Below are positions 44,253 to 54,001 of a stretch of DNA of 64,000 bases, piece after piece. The notes below the pieces were generated by a model. It saw nothing but the letters and a program-made list of their open reading frames with translations, ran no database searches and was not told where the DNA came from. A program made the position numbers and the translations under genes. The stretch is taken from NCBI GenBank assembly GCA_017882455.1, contig JADGPL010000015.1:1-64000 (forward strand), given 5' to 3'. Numbering within the stretch: position 1 is the stretch's first letter; each line of letters opens with the position of its first letter. This stretch comes from Solirubrobacteraceae bacterium (lineage in GTDB: Bacteria; Actinomycetota; Thermoleophilia; Solirubrobacterales; Solirubrobacteraceae).

Positions 44253-45263
44253 ATGAGTGGACCACGCTGCTCGATCCAGCTGTCAGGTCGCGCTCGCGCT
44301 GCGCTGCGCAGGAAGGCCATCGCGGCGGTGCTCCTGCTCGGGGCGCTGCCGGCGCTCGCGGCGCCAGGTTCGGCGCTCGCGGTGGCGAACCCGGCGGACA
44401 CGCTGACCTACATGCCCACCGAAATGGTCCATTCGAGCTGGACGCAGGCGCAGGTGGAAGGCTTCATCGCCGGGCTCGGGGAATACGACATCGGCCAGGC
44501 GCTGCTGCAGATGCCGAGGTTCAAGGCGAAGGGGACGCTGTCGCTACCGCCGGTCGAGAGCCAGATGCTCGGCGTGTGGGCTGGCGCGGCGGCCTCCTAC
44601 GACGCGGCCCACGGGACCGCCGTGACGGTCACCGCCGTCTTCAACGGCCAGCCGAAGGGGAAGCGGTTGAACCTCGAGCTGCCGCAGACCAGGGCCAACG
44701 TGCTCGCCGCGGTCGAATCGGTGCTCGCGACAGGGGTCTCCGGGGTGCAGCTGGACATCGAGCCCTACCCGACCGGGCACGGCTTCCTCGTGCTGCTCGA
44801 AGCGCTCGACGGGGCCTTCGCGCGGCTGGGCTTCCACGGGCGCCTGTCGGTCGTGGCGCCCGCCGAGACATCGACCTGGTCGCCCTCCTACCTGCGACGC
44901 GTCTCCGAACTTGTCGACCAGGTCGATCCGACCTTCTACGACAGCGAAATCGAGAGCATCCCCGCCTACGAGGAATGGGTCGTGCAGGGCCTGGCCTACT
45001 ACAGCGCCAACGTCTCGGCGCACGCCGCGATCGTCCCCGTGATCCCCTCCTACGCGCCCGATCCGTGGCACGACCCAAAGGTCGAGGACATCGCCAACGC
45101 CACGAGCGCCCTGGAATCGGCCCTGGCGAGCGGCAGTCGCATCGAGGGCGCGGGGATCTGGTGGTGGTACGCCTTCTACGAGGAACGCAGCCGCCACCTG
45201 AAGACGGGACCCGACCGCGCCGCCTGGCTGGCGCGCACGGTCGAGCTTCCCTTCTCGCCCTGA
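44253..45263 (+). CDS. secreted GH18-like TIM-barrel protein with degenerate catalytic motif
   Basis: 336 residues with a signal peptide (about 15-45, ending GSALA). The barrel strand GVSGVQLDIEPYPTG corresponds to the GH18 DGxDxDxE motif, but only the last Asp and Glu are kept; the first two Asp positions read Ser and Gln. WWWYAFYEE near the end resembles the last-strand Trp of chitinase-like folds. It may bind or weakly cleave a glycan. GTG 44250 is an alternative start. It lies between sucC and the convergent lyase gene. Confidence 0.65.
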   Translation: MSGPRCSIQLSGRARAALRRKAIAAVLLLGALPALAAPGSALAVANPADTLTYMPTEMVHSSWTQAQVEGFIAGLGEYDIGQALLQMPRFKAKGTLSLPPVESQMLGVWAGAAASYDAAHGTAVTVTAVFNGQPKGKRLNLELPQTRANVLAAVESVLATGVSGVQLDIEPYPTGHGFLVLLEALDGAFARLGFHGRLSVVAPAETSTWSPSYLRRVSELVDQVDPTFYDSEIESIPAYEEWVVQGLAYYSANVSAHAAIVPVIPSYAPDPWHDPKVEDIANATSALESALASGSRIEGAGIWWWYAFYEERSRHLKTGPDRAAWLARTVELPFSP

Positions 45264-45270
45264 GCCCCCG

Positions 45271-46320
45271 TCAGAAGCCGTAGGCCTCGGCCAGCTCGGG
45301 GTCCTTCTTGGCGAGCATCTCGGCGAGGTTGACCATCACCTTGCACTGCTTCCAGGTGGCGTCGTCCTGCATCTTGCCGTCGAGCATGTGCACCCCGCGC
45401 CCGTCGGGGATGGCCTCGATCACGCGTTTGGCGAACGCGACCTCGGACGGTTCGGGCGAGAACACCTTCTTGGCGATCGCGATCTGGACGGGGTGCAGCG
45501 ACCAGGCGCCGACGCAGCCGAGCAGGAAGGCCGCACGGAACTGGGCCTCGCAGCCCTCCACGTCCTTGATGTCGCCGTAGGGGCCGTAGAAGGGCAGGGC
45601 GCCGACGGAGGTGCACGCGTCGACCATGCGCGCGATCGAGTAGTGCCACGGGTCCTGCTGGTAGCTGGGGCGCGGCGCGTCCGGGTTCTCGGGATCGGGG
45701 TCGGCGATCGTGCGATAGCCGGGGTGCCCGCCTCCGACCCGCGTGGTCTTCATGCGGCGTGAGGCCGCGAGGTCGGCGGGTCCGAAGCTCATCCCCTGGA
45801 TGCGGGGGCTGGCGCAGGCGATGTCCTCGAGGTTGGCCACGCCCTGGGCGGTCTCGAGCAGCGCGTGGATTAGGATCGGCCGCTCCAGCCCCGCCTTGGC
45901 CTCGAGCTGGGCGAGCAGACGGTCGACGTAGTGGATGTCCCAGGGACCCTCCACCTTGGGGATCATGACCACCTCGAGCTTGTCCCCGATCTCGCCCACC
46001 AGTTCGGTCAGGTCGTCGAGCACCCACGGCGAGGCGAGCTCGTTGACCCGTGTCCACAGCGCGGTGTCGCCGAGCTCCATCTCGCGTCCCACCTTGATCA
46101 GGCCCGCGCGGGCGGCGAGCTTGCGGTCCACCGGCACCGCGTCCTCGAGGTTGCCCAGCAGGATGTCAACCGTCGGTGCGATGTCGGGGACCTTGGCGAC
46201 CATCTTCTCGTTCGAGAAGTCCAGGAAGTGGATCATCCGGGAAGGCTTGAAGGGGATCTCCCGCACCGGCTCGGGCGCGTCGATGGCAAGGGGCTTGAAG
46301 AAGTCGCGGGGGTTGCGCAA
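45271..46320 (-). CDS. CitE/HpcH-family CoA-ester lyase, candidate malyl-CoA/beta-methylmalyl-CoA lyase
   Basis: 349 residues from TTG 46320, supported by AGGAG five bases upstream. The HpcH/HpaI/CitE barrel shows [15 protein letters not shown] (metal/substrate Glu-Asp), [23 protein letters not shown] and SFGPADLA, closer to malyl-CoA lyases than to CitE. In the ethylmalonyl-CoA pathway this enzyme splits beta-methylmalyl-CoA to glyoxylate and propionyl-CoA and can form malyl-CoA. The neighbouring hydratase, mutase and Ccr support this role. A free-standing CitE-like function is the alternative. Confidence 0.85.
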   Translation of the reverse strand: MRNPRDFFKPLAIDAPEPVREIPFKPSRMIHFLDFSNEKMVAKVPDIAPTVDILLGNLEDAVPVDRKLAARAGLIKVGREMELGDTALWTRVNELASPWVLDDLTELVGEIGDKLEVVMIPKVEGPWDIHYVDRLLAQLEAKAGLERPILIHALLETAQGVANLEDIACASPRIQGMSFGPADLAASRRMKTTRVGGGHPGYRTIADPDPENPDAPRPSYQQDPWHYSIARMVDACTSVGALPFYGPYGDIKDVEGCEAQFRAAFLLGCVGAWSLHPVQIAIAKKVFSPEPSEVAFAKRVIEAIPDGRGVHMLDGKMQDDATWKQCKVMVNLAEMLAKKDPELAEAYGF

Positions 46321-46379
46321 GGGCTCTCCTGGGTCAGCTGGGGGACAGCGGCATTCCTGTTTGCTGCTAGGAAGTATTG

Positions 46380-47252
46380 ATGATGCGCCTTCATGTGTCC
46401 TGGTTGGTGGCGTTGGCAGCCTGTGCGTCGCTGCTGCTGGGCGCCGCTTCGACAAGTGGCGCACGGGCCACGACGAGCAGCTCGACAGCGAACTGGCGCA
46501 CCCTGACGCTGAGCGTCTCGCCGGCGCCGAGCGACGTTGCGCTCGTCGAGGTCGGGTTCCGCGGGACCGCGGGGCGTCAGCGGATATCCAAGGCTGACCT
46601 CACGTTCGCCGTGGGCTCTCCGCTGGGCGACGATTACCTCGCCGTCGTCGGCGTCGGCTCCGCGCCGTCGCGCTCTCCTCGTGCGCTCGTGCTGGTCGTC
46701 AATCGACCCTCTGCGCTGCTCGACCCGGCGAGCGTGCTGGTGCGGCTGAGGAGCACGCGTGCGCTCGGGTCGGCGGTGGCGCGCAGGCTCCTCGACCCCT
46801 TCACGCGCCCGCGCCCGGGCCAGACCCCCGCCCTTTGCAACATCCCGCTCCACGGTGCGAAAGGGTTGCCCGCCTCGATGCTGGTGCCGGTTCGCTCCCG
46901 CGGCGCGGCGCTCACCGGCTTCAGCATGGCCTCAGCGGTGGCGCAGGCCTACGACGTGGCCTGTGGTCTGCCGTATCAGCCGGCATTCGCACACGCGATC
47001 GGACAGGCGGGAGCCGGCGCGTGCACGCCGGTCCGGGCGCTCTGTTGCCCTCCCAACGCGATCTGTGCGAGGCCTCCCGGCGCGCCGACGCCCGCTCCGC
47101 CGGCCCCGGCTCCGGCTCCGCCGGGACCTGCGCCGCCTGCCTGCACACCCTGCAAGCCGCCCCCAGGACAGGCCTGCCCGCTGGCGGCGCCGAGCGTCTG
47201 CATCGCCCCAGCGGCGGACGGCACGAGGCGCCTCACGACAGGCTCCGACTAG
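46380..47252 (+). CDS. secreted Cys/Pro-rich protein, unknown function
   Basis: 290 residues; start ATG 46380 or 46383. A signal peptide (about 6-29) precedes a beta-rich region, then a C-terminal third rich in Pro, Ala and Cys ([14 protein letters not shown] between cysteine pairs). No domain is recognised. It is divergent from the lyase gene across 59 bases. The tail suggests an exported, disulfide-bonded cell-surface protein. Confidence 0.6.
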   Translation: MMRLHVSWLVALAACASLLLGAASTSGARATTSSSTANWRTLTLSVSPAPSDVALVEVGFRGTAGRQRISKADLTFAVGSPLGDDYLAVVGVGSAPSRSPRALVLVVNRPSALLDPASVLVRLRSTRALGSAVARRLLDPFTRPRPGQTPALCNIPLHGAKGLPASMLVPVRSRGAALTGFSMASAVAQAYDVACGLPYQPAFAHAIGQAGAGACTPVRALCCPPNAICARPPGAPTPAPPAPAPAPPGPAPPACTPCKPPPGQACPLAAPSVCIAPAADGTRRLTTGSD

Positions 47253-47387
47253 AGTTCCTCTCCGCGTGCCGCGGCTGGAGCACTCCGCCCGCGCACGAGC
47301 CCGGCGCCGATTGGGCGCCGGCCGGCCGTGGTCGATCGAGGCTGCGGCTCCATCCGATCAGCTGCCACAGGAGACCTTCCAGACCCC

Positions 47388-47927
47388 ATGAGCGAGACCG
47401 ATTTCGTCGAGACCGACCAGGCCGCCCGCGAGGCGAGCGGCGCCCATCCCTATGGCCGCTACCTGGAGGAGTTCGAGGTCGGCGCCGTCTACAAGCACTG
47501 GCCCGCCAAGACGGTCACCGAGTCCGATGACCACCTGTTCTGCCTGATCACGATGAACCACCACCCGCTGCACCTGAACGACGTCTATGCGGCCAAATCC
47601 CAGCAGGGGCGCAACGTGGTGGTCGGTCCGCTCGTCTACTCGCTGGCGCTGGGCATGTCGGTGAGCGACGTCAGCGGCAAGGCGATCGCCAACCTGGCGA
47701 CAGAAGAGCTCAAGCACCCCGCGCCGGTGTTTCACGGCGACACGCTGTTCTGCGAGTCGGAGGTGCTCGAGAAGAAGGAGTCGAAGTCCAAGCCGGATCG
47801 CGGCACGGTCAAGGTCCACACCCGAGTGCTGAACCAGGACGGCGTGCTGGTGGCGGAGTTCAAGCGCCTGGTGCTCGTTCCCCGCAAGCACCCCGGCGAG
47901 GGCTCGGCCGAGGGTAACGTCGAGTAG
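47388..47927 (+). CDS. MaoC-like hydratase, candidate mesaconyl-CoA hydratase
   Basis: 179 residues with the hotdog MaoC layout: [36 protein letters not shown] (hydratase motif with Asp and His) and [16 protein letters not shown]. Pathway context points to the beta-methylmalyl-CoA/mesaconyl-CoA step. Proteobacterial Mch is about 340 residues (two hotdogs); a single-hotdog form is what I see here. The exact substrate needs testing. Confidence 0.82.
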   Translation: MSETDFVETDQAAREASGAHPYGRYLEEFEVGAVYKHWPAKTVTESDDHLFCLITMNHHPLHLNDVYAAKSQQGRNVVVGPLVYSLALGMSVSDVSGKAIANLATEELKHPAPVFHGDTLFCESEVLEKKESKSKPDRGTVKVHTRVLNQDGVLVAEFKRLVLVPRKHPGEGSAEGNVE

Positions 47928-48099
47928 ATCGAGTAGATCCGTAGAGATCGGCAATGTCGAAGCGAGAGACGTACGGTACGCTTTCCCGACCGTCCGCAGA
48001 GGGCGTTTTTCTGTTTCCCGGGGCCCAGAGCCTTGCCCCGGCAGCAGCGCCGCATGGCGCGCGCCGATCTTGCCGCCAACCGAGGAGCCGCCTGAGACG

Positions 48100-49914
48100 A
48101 TGAACACAACCGTTCCCGCCCCCACCAAGAACGAGCGTCTGCTGGCCTGGGTGAAGGAGGTCGAGACGCTCACCGAACCGGACCAGGTCTACTGGTGCGA
48201 TGGCTCAGCCGAGGAGTACGACCGACTCTGCCAGGACCTCGTCGACGCGGGCACGTTCGAGCGGCTGTCCGACGCCAAGCGCCCCAACTCCTATCTGGCG
48301 CTCTCCGATCCCGGAGACGTGGCGCGCGTAGAGGACCGCACGTTCATCTGCTCGGCCACCGAGGCAGAGGCCGGACCGACCAACAACTGGCGCGATCCCG
48401 CCGAGATGCGCGAAGCCCTGAACGAGCTGTTCGCAGGGGCGATGCGGGGACGGACGATGTACGTGGTGCCGTTCTCGATGGGACCGCTCGGCTCCGACAA
48501 GAGCCACGTCGGCGTGCAGCTGACCGACTCGACCTATGTCGCCGTGAGCATGCGGATCATGACGCGCATGGGCCAGGGCGCCCTCGACGCGCTCGGCGAC
48601 GGCCAGTTCGTGCCCTGCCTGCACTCTGTCGGCATGCCCCTTGATTCGGACCCCACCCACCCGGTCGAGGACGTGCCGTGGCCCTGCAACGCCGAGAACA
48701 AGTACATCGTGCACTTCCCGGACACCCGCGAGATCTGGTCCTACGGCTCCGGCTACGGCGGCAACGCGCTGCTCGGCAAGAAGTGCTTCGCGCTGCGCAT
48801 CGCCTCGGTGATGGCCCGTGACGAGGGTTGGATGGCCGAGCACATGCTGATCCTCAAGCTGACCTCTCCCGAGGGCGAGGTCAAGTACATAGCCGGAGCG
48901 TTCCCGAGCGCCTGCGGCAAGACGAACCTCGCAATGCTGATCCCCACGCTCGAGGGCTGGACCGTGGAGACCATCGGCGACGACATCGCGTGGATGAAGT
49001 TCGGCGAGGACGGCCGCCTCTACGCGATCAACCCCGAGGCGGGCTTCTTCGGCGTGGCGCCGGGCACGGGCGAGGAGACCAACCCCAACGCCGTGCGCAC
49101 GATCGAGCGCAACACGATCTTCACCAACTGCGCCAGGACCGACGACGGCGACATCTGGTGGGAGGGCCTCACGAAGGAGGTCCCCGGGCATCTGATCGAT
49201 TGGCACGGCAACGACTGGACGCCTGATTCTGGGACGCCGGCGGCGCACCCCAACGCGCGCTTCACCACCCCGGCGGCGCAGGACCCGGCGATCGCGCCCG
49301 AGTGGGAGGACCCGGCGGGCGTGCCGATCGACGCGATGCTGTTCGGCGGTCGCCGCTCGACCGTGGTGCCGCTCGTGACCGAGGCGCTGGACTGGGAGCA
49401 CGGCGTGTTCCTCGGCTCGGTTATGAGCTCGGAGAAGACCGCCGCGGCGGCCGGCACCGTGGGCGAACTGCGCTTCGACCCCTTTGCCATGCTGCCCTTC
49501 TGCGGCTACAACATGGCCGACTACTTCGCCCACTGGCTGGAGATCGGACGCCGGGGCGGGGCGAAGCTCCCGAAGATCTTCTACGTCAACTGGTTCCGCA
49601 AGGACCAGCAGGGCCGCTTCCTGTGGCCGGGCTACGGCGAGAACTCGCGCGTGCTCTCCTGGGTGTTCGCCCGCTGCGCTGGACACGGCGCCGGTCGAGA
49701 GACCCCGATCGGCGTGATCCCTCCGGTCGGCCCCGAGGGCATCGACACCCGCGGCCTGGACGTCTCAGACGAGGACATGGCCGAGCTGCTGCGTGTCGAG
49801 ACCGAGGAGTGGAAGGCGCAGCTGCCCCAGTTCCACGAGCACTTCGCCAAGTTCGACAACCTCCCCGACGAGCTCCACGCCCAGCTGAAGGCGCTCGAGC
49901 GGCGCCTCAGCTAG
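48100..49914 (+). CDS. pckG: GTP-dependent phosphoenolpyruvate carboxykinase
   Basis: 604 residues, the size and type of [21 protein letters not shown] is the P-loop with the hyperreactive cysteine, RYPEXR-type [10 protein letters not shown] and MRIMTRMG are substrate loops, and NWFRKD the nucleotide-binding block. It converts oxaloacetate to PEP. Its place among the acetyl-CoA assimilation genes suggests a gluconeogenic outlet for C4 acids. Upstream 47928-48099 holds repeated CGAGTAGAT and no other gene. Confidence 0.95.
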   Translation: MNTTVPAPTKNERLLAWVKEVETLTEPDQVYWCDGSAEEYDRLCQDLVDAGTFERLSDAKRPNSYLALSDPGDVARVEDRTFICSATEAEAGPTNNWRDPAEMREALNELFAGAMRGRTMYVVPFSMGPLGSDKSHVGVQLTDSTYVAVSMRIMTRMGQGALDALGDGQFVPCLHSVGMPLDSDPTHPVEDVPWPCNAENKYIVHFPDTREIWSYGSGYGGNALLGKKCFALRIASVMARDEGWMAEHMLILKLTSPEGEVKYIAGAFPSACGKTNLAMLIPTLEGWTVETIGDDIAWMKFGEDGRLYAINPEAGFFGVAPGTGEETNPNAVRTIERNTIFTNCARTDDGDIWWEGLTKEVPGHLIDWHGNDWTPDSGTPAAHPNARFTTPAAQDPAIAPEWEDPAGVPIDAMLFGGRRSTVVPLVTEALDWEHGVFLGSVMSSEKTAAAAGTVGELRFDPFAMLPFCGYNMADYFAHWLEIGRRGGAKLPKIFYVNWFRKDQQGRFLWPGYGENSRVLSWVFARCAGHGAGRETPIGVIPPVGPEGIDTRGLDVSDEDMAELLRVETEEWKAQLPQFHEHFAKFDNLPDELHAQLKALERRLS

Positions 49915-50480
49915 TCGTGGCCGTGGGTCTCGCCGGCTGCAGCCGGCGGGCGTGACTCCTCGGCGAGCGAGGTGATCGTGAGCGAGCCGCGAGCGGAGGA
50001 CTCGAGCACGTCGGTGGCCTCCTCGAGCGAGCGGGCGTAGAGCTCGACGAGCAGGTGCACGATGATGCGGGCGTCGTCTTCGTGCTTGTGGAAGCGAACG
50101 TGGGTGAAGAACTCGCGGACGCCGTGGTCGCCGAAGGCGGCGTAGGAGAGCGCGTCACCCGCCTCCGGCCCGGAGCAGCTCTCGACGTCTTCGGAGTCCA
50201 CCGTGACGGTGCACGAGGCGACCCAGGGGGTGCCGGCGATCATCCGTTCCCAACGGTCCTCGATCGGCTCGACGCGCCCGTTGTTGAAGCCGAGATGCGG
50301 CTGGTCGTGCATGCAGTCCAGGCACTGCACGACCGCCTCCTGGAGCTCGTCGACCACTTCGGCGCGCTCGCCGGTGTCGGGGTCGATCTTGTGGATGCCC
50401 TCGTAGTGGACCTGCACCTCCAGGTCCTGCGACCAGCAGCGGTAGCAGCGTAGCCAGCTGCGTGCGCTCGTCTCGGCCAT
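49911..50480 (-). CDS. uncharacterised zinc-binding protein (CYRC...CLDC)
   Basis: 189 residues from ATG 50480, supported by GGAGGG four bases upstream. Cys pairs RCYRCWSQ (about 12) and VQCLDCMHD (about 53) look like one zinc ribbon; the remainder is a compact alpha/beta region with a His-rich end (ETHGHD). No enzyme motif is recognised. It overlaps the end of pckG by four bases. A palindrome CGCCGGC-TGCA-GCCGGCG at 49931-49948 lies in its 3' end and may also terminate pckG. Confidence 0.65.
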   Translation of the reverse strand: MAETSARSWLRCYRCWSQDLEVQVHYEGIHKIDPDTGERAEVVDELQEAVVQCLDCMHDQPHLGFNNGRVEPIEDRWERMIAGTPWVASCTVTVDSEDVESCSGPEAGDALSYAAFGDHGVREFFTHVRFHKHEDDARIIVHLLVELYARSLEEATDVLESSARGSLTITSLAEESRPPAAAGETHGHD

Positions 50481-50661
50481 CGAGCCCTCCATGCAGCTCA
50501 TTGTAGGCGTCCTCGCCGGCCGTTCCCGGCGTGCCGCCGCACACATGTCCATCTGCGCCCCCCGGCGCTGCACATCCGCCCCTGAACGATGTAGCTTGAG
50601 TCTCCTCATCTGGCTTCGCCTGTGCTCGGCGCGGAGCTCACAATCGGCTACGGGGGTAGAC

Positions 50662-51939
50662 ATGCGGCGTTTCATGGTCCTGATCGTCTCGGTGGCGGCG
50701 CTGGGCGCCGCATCGCTGGCTCCGTCCATCGCGGATGGCGCCTTCCCCCAATGCCCGGCCGTGGATCACGACACGAGCTGCCAGTTCCTGATCACCGTCA
50801 CAGACAAAGGGGTGCAGGTCGCGCAGGACCCCTCGCAAGGCCCATATGACGGCGAAGACGACGCGCTGATCGGCATACAGAACAGCTCCTCGAGGGCGAT
50901 CTCCTCGATTCCGCTGTCGGCCGAAAACGGTCTCTTCGGCTTCGAGCAGGACGGCATCTGCAGTCCGGGCTCAGCTCCGGTCGCACCGGGTTGTGTGGTG
51001 CTGACCAAGAACAGCTCGGGGAACCCGACCGAACATCCAGGCGCCGCGTGTCCGCCCGAAGCCGAAGCGTGCGGCTACCCGCCGCCGGCGGGCGAGCCTG
51101 CCGGCGTGGCCTTCACGAGCGCCATCAATGGCTACGGCGCCGGCGGCCAGGCGGTGACCGGCTACGAGGGCCCGACATCGTGGTTCAGCGGCATTGCGCC
51201 CACGAACAACAGCGGCGTGCTCAACTTCTCGCCGGCGCTGGCGCCCGGCGCCTCGAGCTACTTCTCGCTCGAGTCCCCGCCGACCGGCAAGACGATCACG
51301 GTTGGCACGCCCACGACCCTGGCGACGACCCTCTCGGCGGCAGGGCAGACAGGCGCGTCGGTCACGGCCGCACAGGGCACTCCGGTTATCGACACGGCCA
51401 CGGTCGGAGGCGTGGGAGCGCCGACGGCCTCGGGAGAAGTCAGCTACGCGGTCTACAAGGACGCAAAATGCACCTCCCTCGCAGCCCAGGCGGGTTCTGC
51501 CGCGGTGACCAACGGCGTCGCCGGGCCCTCGACGCCGCAGACCAGGTTGGCGCCCGGCACCTACTACTGGCAGGCCAGCTACTCGGGCGATGTCAACAAC
51601 CAAGGGTCGGTCAGCCCCTGTGGGAGCGAGACGCTGATCGTGGCCCACAAGGCGAGCCTCGGCCTACCCTCCAGCAAGCTGTGCCTGAGCAAACGGGCCT
51701 TCATCGTCCATCCGCGGGCACCGCACCGAGTCAAGCTCGTCCACGTCGAGGTGCTGATCAACGGCAAGCTGGTCTCCTCCGGCCCGCTCAACCACCACCA
51801 CACGTTCGTCAGCCTGCGCGGCCTGCCGAAGGGGACGTTCAAGGTGTCGCTGATCACCAAGTCCTCGACGGGGACGCTCTATGACGACACGCGCACCTTC
51901 CACACCTGCGTGGCGGGGCACCACAAGAAAAAGAAATGA
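50662..51939 (+). CDS. secreted beta-rich (Ig-like) protein with basic tail
   Basis: 425 residues with a signal peptide (about 1-27). The C-terminal half resembles bacterial Ig-like repeats (GEVSYAVYKDAKCTS with TYYWQASYSGDVNNQGSVSP) of the kind found in adhesin-like proteins. The protein ends KKKK. Cysteines suggest disulfides. It is probably exported and surface-bound or free; its ligand is unknown. Confidence 0.65.
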   Translation: MRRFMVLIVSVAALGAASLAPSIADGAFPQCPAVDHDTSCQFLITVTDKGVQVAQDPSQGPYDGEDDALIGIQNSSSRAISSIPLSAENGLFGFEQDGICSPGSAPVAPGCVVLTKNSSGNPTEHPGAACPPEAEACGYPPPAGEPAGVAFTSAINGYGAGGQAVTGYEGPTSWFSGIAPTNNSGVLNFSPALAPGASSYFSLESPPTGKTITVGTPTTLATTLSAAGQTGASVTAAQGTPVIDTATVGGVGAPTASGEVSYAVYKDAKCTSLAAQAGSAAVTNGVAGPSTPQTRLAPGTYYWQASYSGDVNNQGSVSPCGSETLIVAHKASLGLPSSKLCLSKRAFIVHPRAPHRVKLVHVEVLINGKLVSSGPLNHHHTFVSLRGLPKGTFKVSLITKSSTGTLYDDTRTFHTCVAGHHKKKK

Positions 51940-51993
51940 TCCTGCTTGGCCGGCGCTGCTCTCGAGGGGGGCGGCGCCGCGCTGCGGCGGCGA

Positions 51994-53802
51994 TCAGCCG
52001 AACGTGAAGGCATAGCCGCTGATGCCCGGGGAGAAGCGCAGCGAAAGCCGATGGCGCTCGCCCCGGGCGAGCGAGACGAGCGAGTACAGGCGCTGGCGTC
52101 GCACGGTGAGCACACCGCCGTGGACGTCCGCGCCGGCGTCGCGGGCGGAGATGGGCCGCCCGTCAAGCAGCACCTGCACGGGCAGCGGGCGTTCGCCGGG
52201 AGAGCTCAGCACGAGATAGACGTCCTTGGCCTGGAACTCGACGTCGATGCCGGGCGGGTGGGCACTCGATTGCGCCAGCGCGGGCTGTTCGGAGATGTTC
52301 CAGGTGCCGCTGAAGGCGAAGTCGTTGACCGCCAGGCGTCCGTTGGGCGGCGGGCCGTAGTCATGCGATCCGGCCTTGGGCCCGTCGATCCAGCCCTGCG
52401 CGCGGGCGGTCCCGAGATAGGTCTCGGGGGTGGCTTGCGGCGAGGGCACGATCACGCCCTGCGGGTGCCCCTTGCCGCCCACGGGGGCGCCCGCTTCGGC
52501 GAGCAGCGCGCGAATGGCCGTTTCAGTCTTGTCGTAGTCGCCCTCGCCGAATGCCGCGTAGCGGACCTGGCCGCTGGCGTCGATCAGGTAGTCGGCGGGC
52601 CAGTACTCGTTGCCGTAGGCGTTCCACGTACCCATCCTGTTGTCCTGTACGACCGGATAGCGCAGCCCGAACTGCTGGATCGCGTTGGCGACGTTGGAGG
52701 CGTCGTGCTCGAAGGCGAACTCCGGCGTCTCGACGCCGACGATCGTGAGGCCGTCGCGCCTGTAGGCCGTATCCCAGGCCTTCAGGTAGGGGAGGGTGCG
52801 AATGCAGTTGATGCACGTATAGGTCCAGAAGTCGACCAGCACCACGTGCCCGCGCAGCGAGCGCAGCGACAGCGGGCGGTTTGAGTGCCCGCCCACCCCC
52901 GTGTTGAACCACCGCTGCGTTTCGGTGAATTCGGGCGCCGGGCCGAGCCTCGGCAGGGCGCTCGCGTCGGCGAGCAGGGTCGCCTGGCTGGCGTTGGCCG
53001 AGGCGGTGTGGACCGCGCTCGCCGAGCCGCCGCAGGCGGAGGAGCCGTTGGCGGGCGCGAACCTGGCATGGCGACCGGTGATCTGGCTGAGGCGTTCGGT
53101 CACGGTCTTGGAGCACTCGAGCGACGCGGTGAGGTTGACGTCGGGGATGTGCTGGGCGACGAACTGGTCGAAGTTGACGTCGAGGTTGGCCAGGATCGCG
53201 ACCGCCGTGAGGATCATGATCGCGCCGAGCGCGCGCTGCAGGGTCGGACCGCGTCCGGCCCTGCGCACGCGGTCGAAGAGCCTGCGCCCGCCGAGGGTGA
53301 GCGCGAGCAGCACGATCGCCGAGCCCGCCGCATACGCGAGGGCGATCGTGATCGTGCGCCCCGAAGCGGCGCTGACCGAGATCACGGCCGCCAGGATCGG
53401 GCTGGCACACGGCGTGTAGACGAAGCCGAGGGCGCCGCCGACGAGCAGGCCGGAGGCAAAGCCATCTCCCGTTGAGCGCGGGCCGAATCGAGCCAGGCGC
53501 GACAGCGGCGCCTCCAGGCGCGCGGCCAGCCCGGGGAGCAGCAGGGCGACGCCGAACGCGAGCAGGACCACGATCGCCACGTCGCGCAGCGGATCGCTCC
53601 CCAGCCCGACCCCGTCGACCACGTTGGCGATCCCCACGATCGTGACGGTGAAGGTGACCGACAGTCCGAGCACGATGCCCAGCGGGCGGCGCCTGCCGCC
53701 CACGCCCCCAGCCGAGAGCAGCGCCGGGAGTACGGGCAGGACGCACGGCGAAAGCGCCGTGCCCGCCCCGGCAAGGATGGCGAAGCTGAGGAGGACGATC
53801 AT
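51994..53802 (-). CDS. DipZ-like fusion: CcdA/DsbD-type membrane domain plus TlpA-like thioredoxin and C-terminal domain
   Basis: 602 residues. The N-terminal DsbD/CcdA region (about 1-240, six or more helices) has SPCVLPVLPALLSAGG and VYTPCASPILAAVIS, the cysteine pair that carries electrons through the membrane. A TlpA-type domain follows with TCINCIRTLPYL (CINC active site), and the last 130 residues form a beta-rich domain like the CBM-like end of mycobacterial DipZ. It passes cytoplasmic reductant to extracytoplasmic thiols, perhaps for cytochrome c maturation. Confidence 0.88.
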   Translation of the reverse strand: MIVLLSFAILAGAGTALSPCVLPVLPALLSAGGVGGRRRPLGIVLGLSVTFTVTIVGIANVVDGVGLGSDPLRDVAIVVLLAFGVALLLPGLAARLEAPLSRLARFGPRSTGDGFASGLLVGGALGFVYTPCASPILAAVISVSAASGRTITIALAYAAGSAIVLLALTLGGRRLFDRVRRAGRGPTLQRALGAIMILTAVAILANLDVNFDQFVAQHIPDVNLTASLECSKTVTERLSQITGRHARFAPANGSSACGGSASAVHTASANASQATLLADASALPRLGPAPEFTETQRWFNTGVGGHSNRPLSLRSLRGHVVLVDFWTYTCINCIRTLPYLKAWDTAYRRDGLTIVGVETPEFAFEHDASNVANAIQQFGLRYPVVQDNRMGTWNAYGNEYWPADYLIDASGQVRYAAFGEGDYDKTETAIRALLAEAGAPVGGKGHPQGVIVPSPQATPETYLGTARAQGWIDGPKAGSHDYGPPPNGRLAVNDFAFSGTWNISEQPALAQSSAHPPGIDVEFQAKDVYLVLSSPGERPLPVQVLLDGRPISARDAGADVHGGVLTVRRQRLYSLVSLARGERHRLSLRFSPGISGYAFTFG

Positions 53803-53849
53803 CTGCCTACAGCTTCAGTCTGCCGGGAAGCAGGCCCGTTACACGCCGC

Positions 53850-53999
53850 TCAACGCTTGAGCAGCACGTAGACGGCGCTGAGCGCGAAGGCCATCTGCCC
53901 GAAGGCGAGAGCCGTGCCGAGGTTGGCGGCGCCGAGGGCGCCCGCGAGCGCGCTGGCGAGCACGAAGGCGCCGAACATGATCAGCAGGTCGCGGGCCAC
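53850..53999 (-). CDS. 49-residue putative membrane peptide downstream of meaB
   Basis: From GTG 53999, VARDLLIMFGAFVLASALAG... to VYVLLKR, with two hydrophobic helices (about 4-22 and 28-46). Only two bases separate its start from the meaB stop, so translation is probably coupled. No family is recognised. Confidence 0.5.
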   Translation of the reverse strand: MARDLLIMFGAFVLASALAGALGAANLGTALAFGQMAFALSAVYVLLKR

Positions 54000-54001
54000 C
54001 C

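Noticed and set aside
45271-46464. ATG-type longer start for the lyase at 46464
   Set aside because: It would overlap the divergent gene; TTG 46320 has AGGAG at the right distance.
47928-48099. Riboswitch or small RNA before pckG
   Set aside because: Short repeats (CGAGTAGAT) and a GGGCGTTTTT stretch are present but no defined fold or consensus could be recognised.
49931-49948. Palindrome CGCCGGC-TGCA-GCCGGCG as a mobile-element end
   Set aside because: It lies in the coding end of the zinc-binding gene and has no partner or target duplication; it is more plausibly a terminator or chance GC palindrome.
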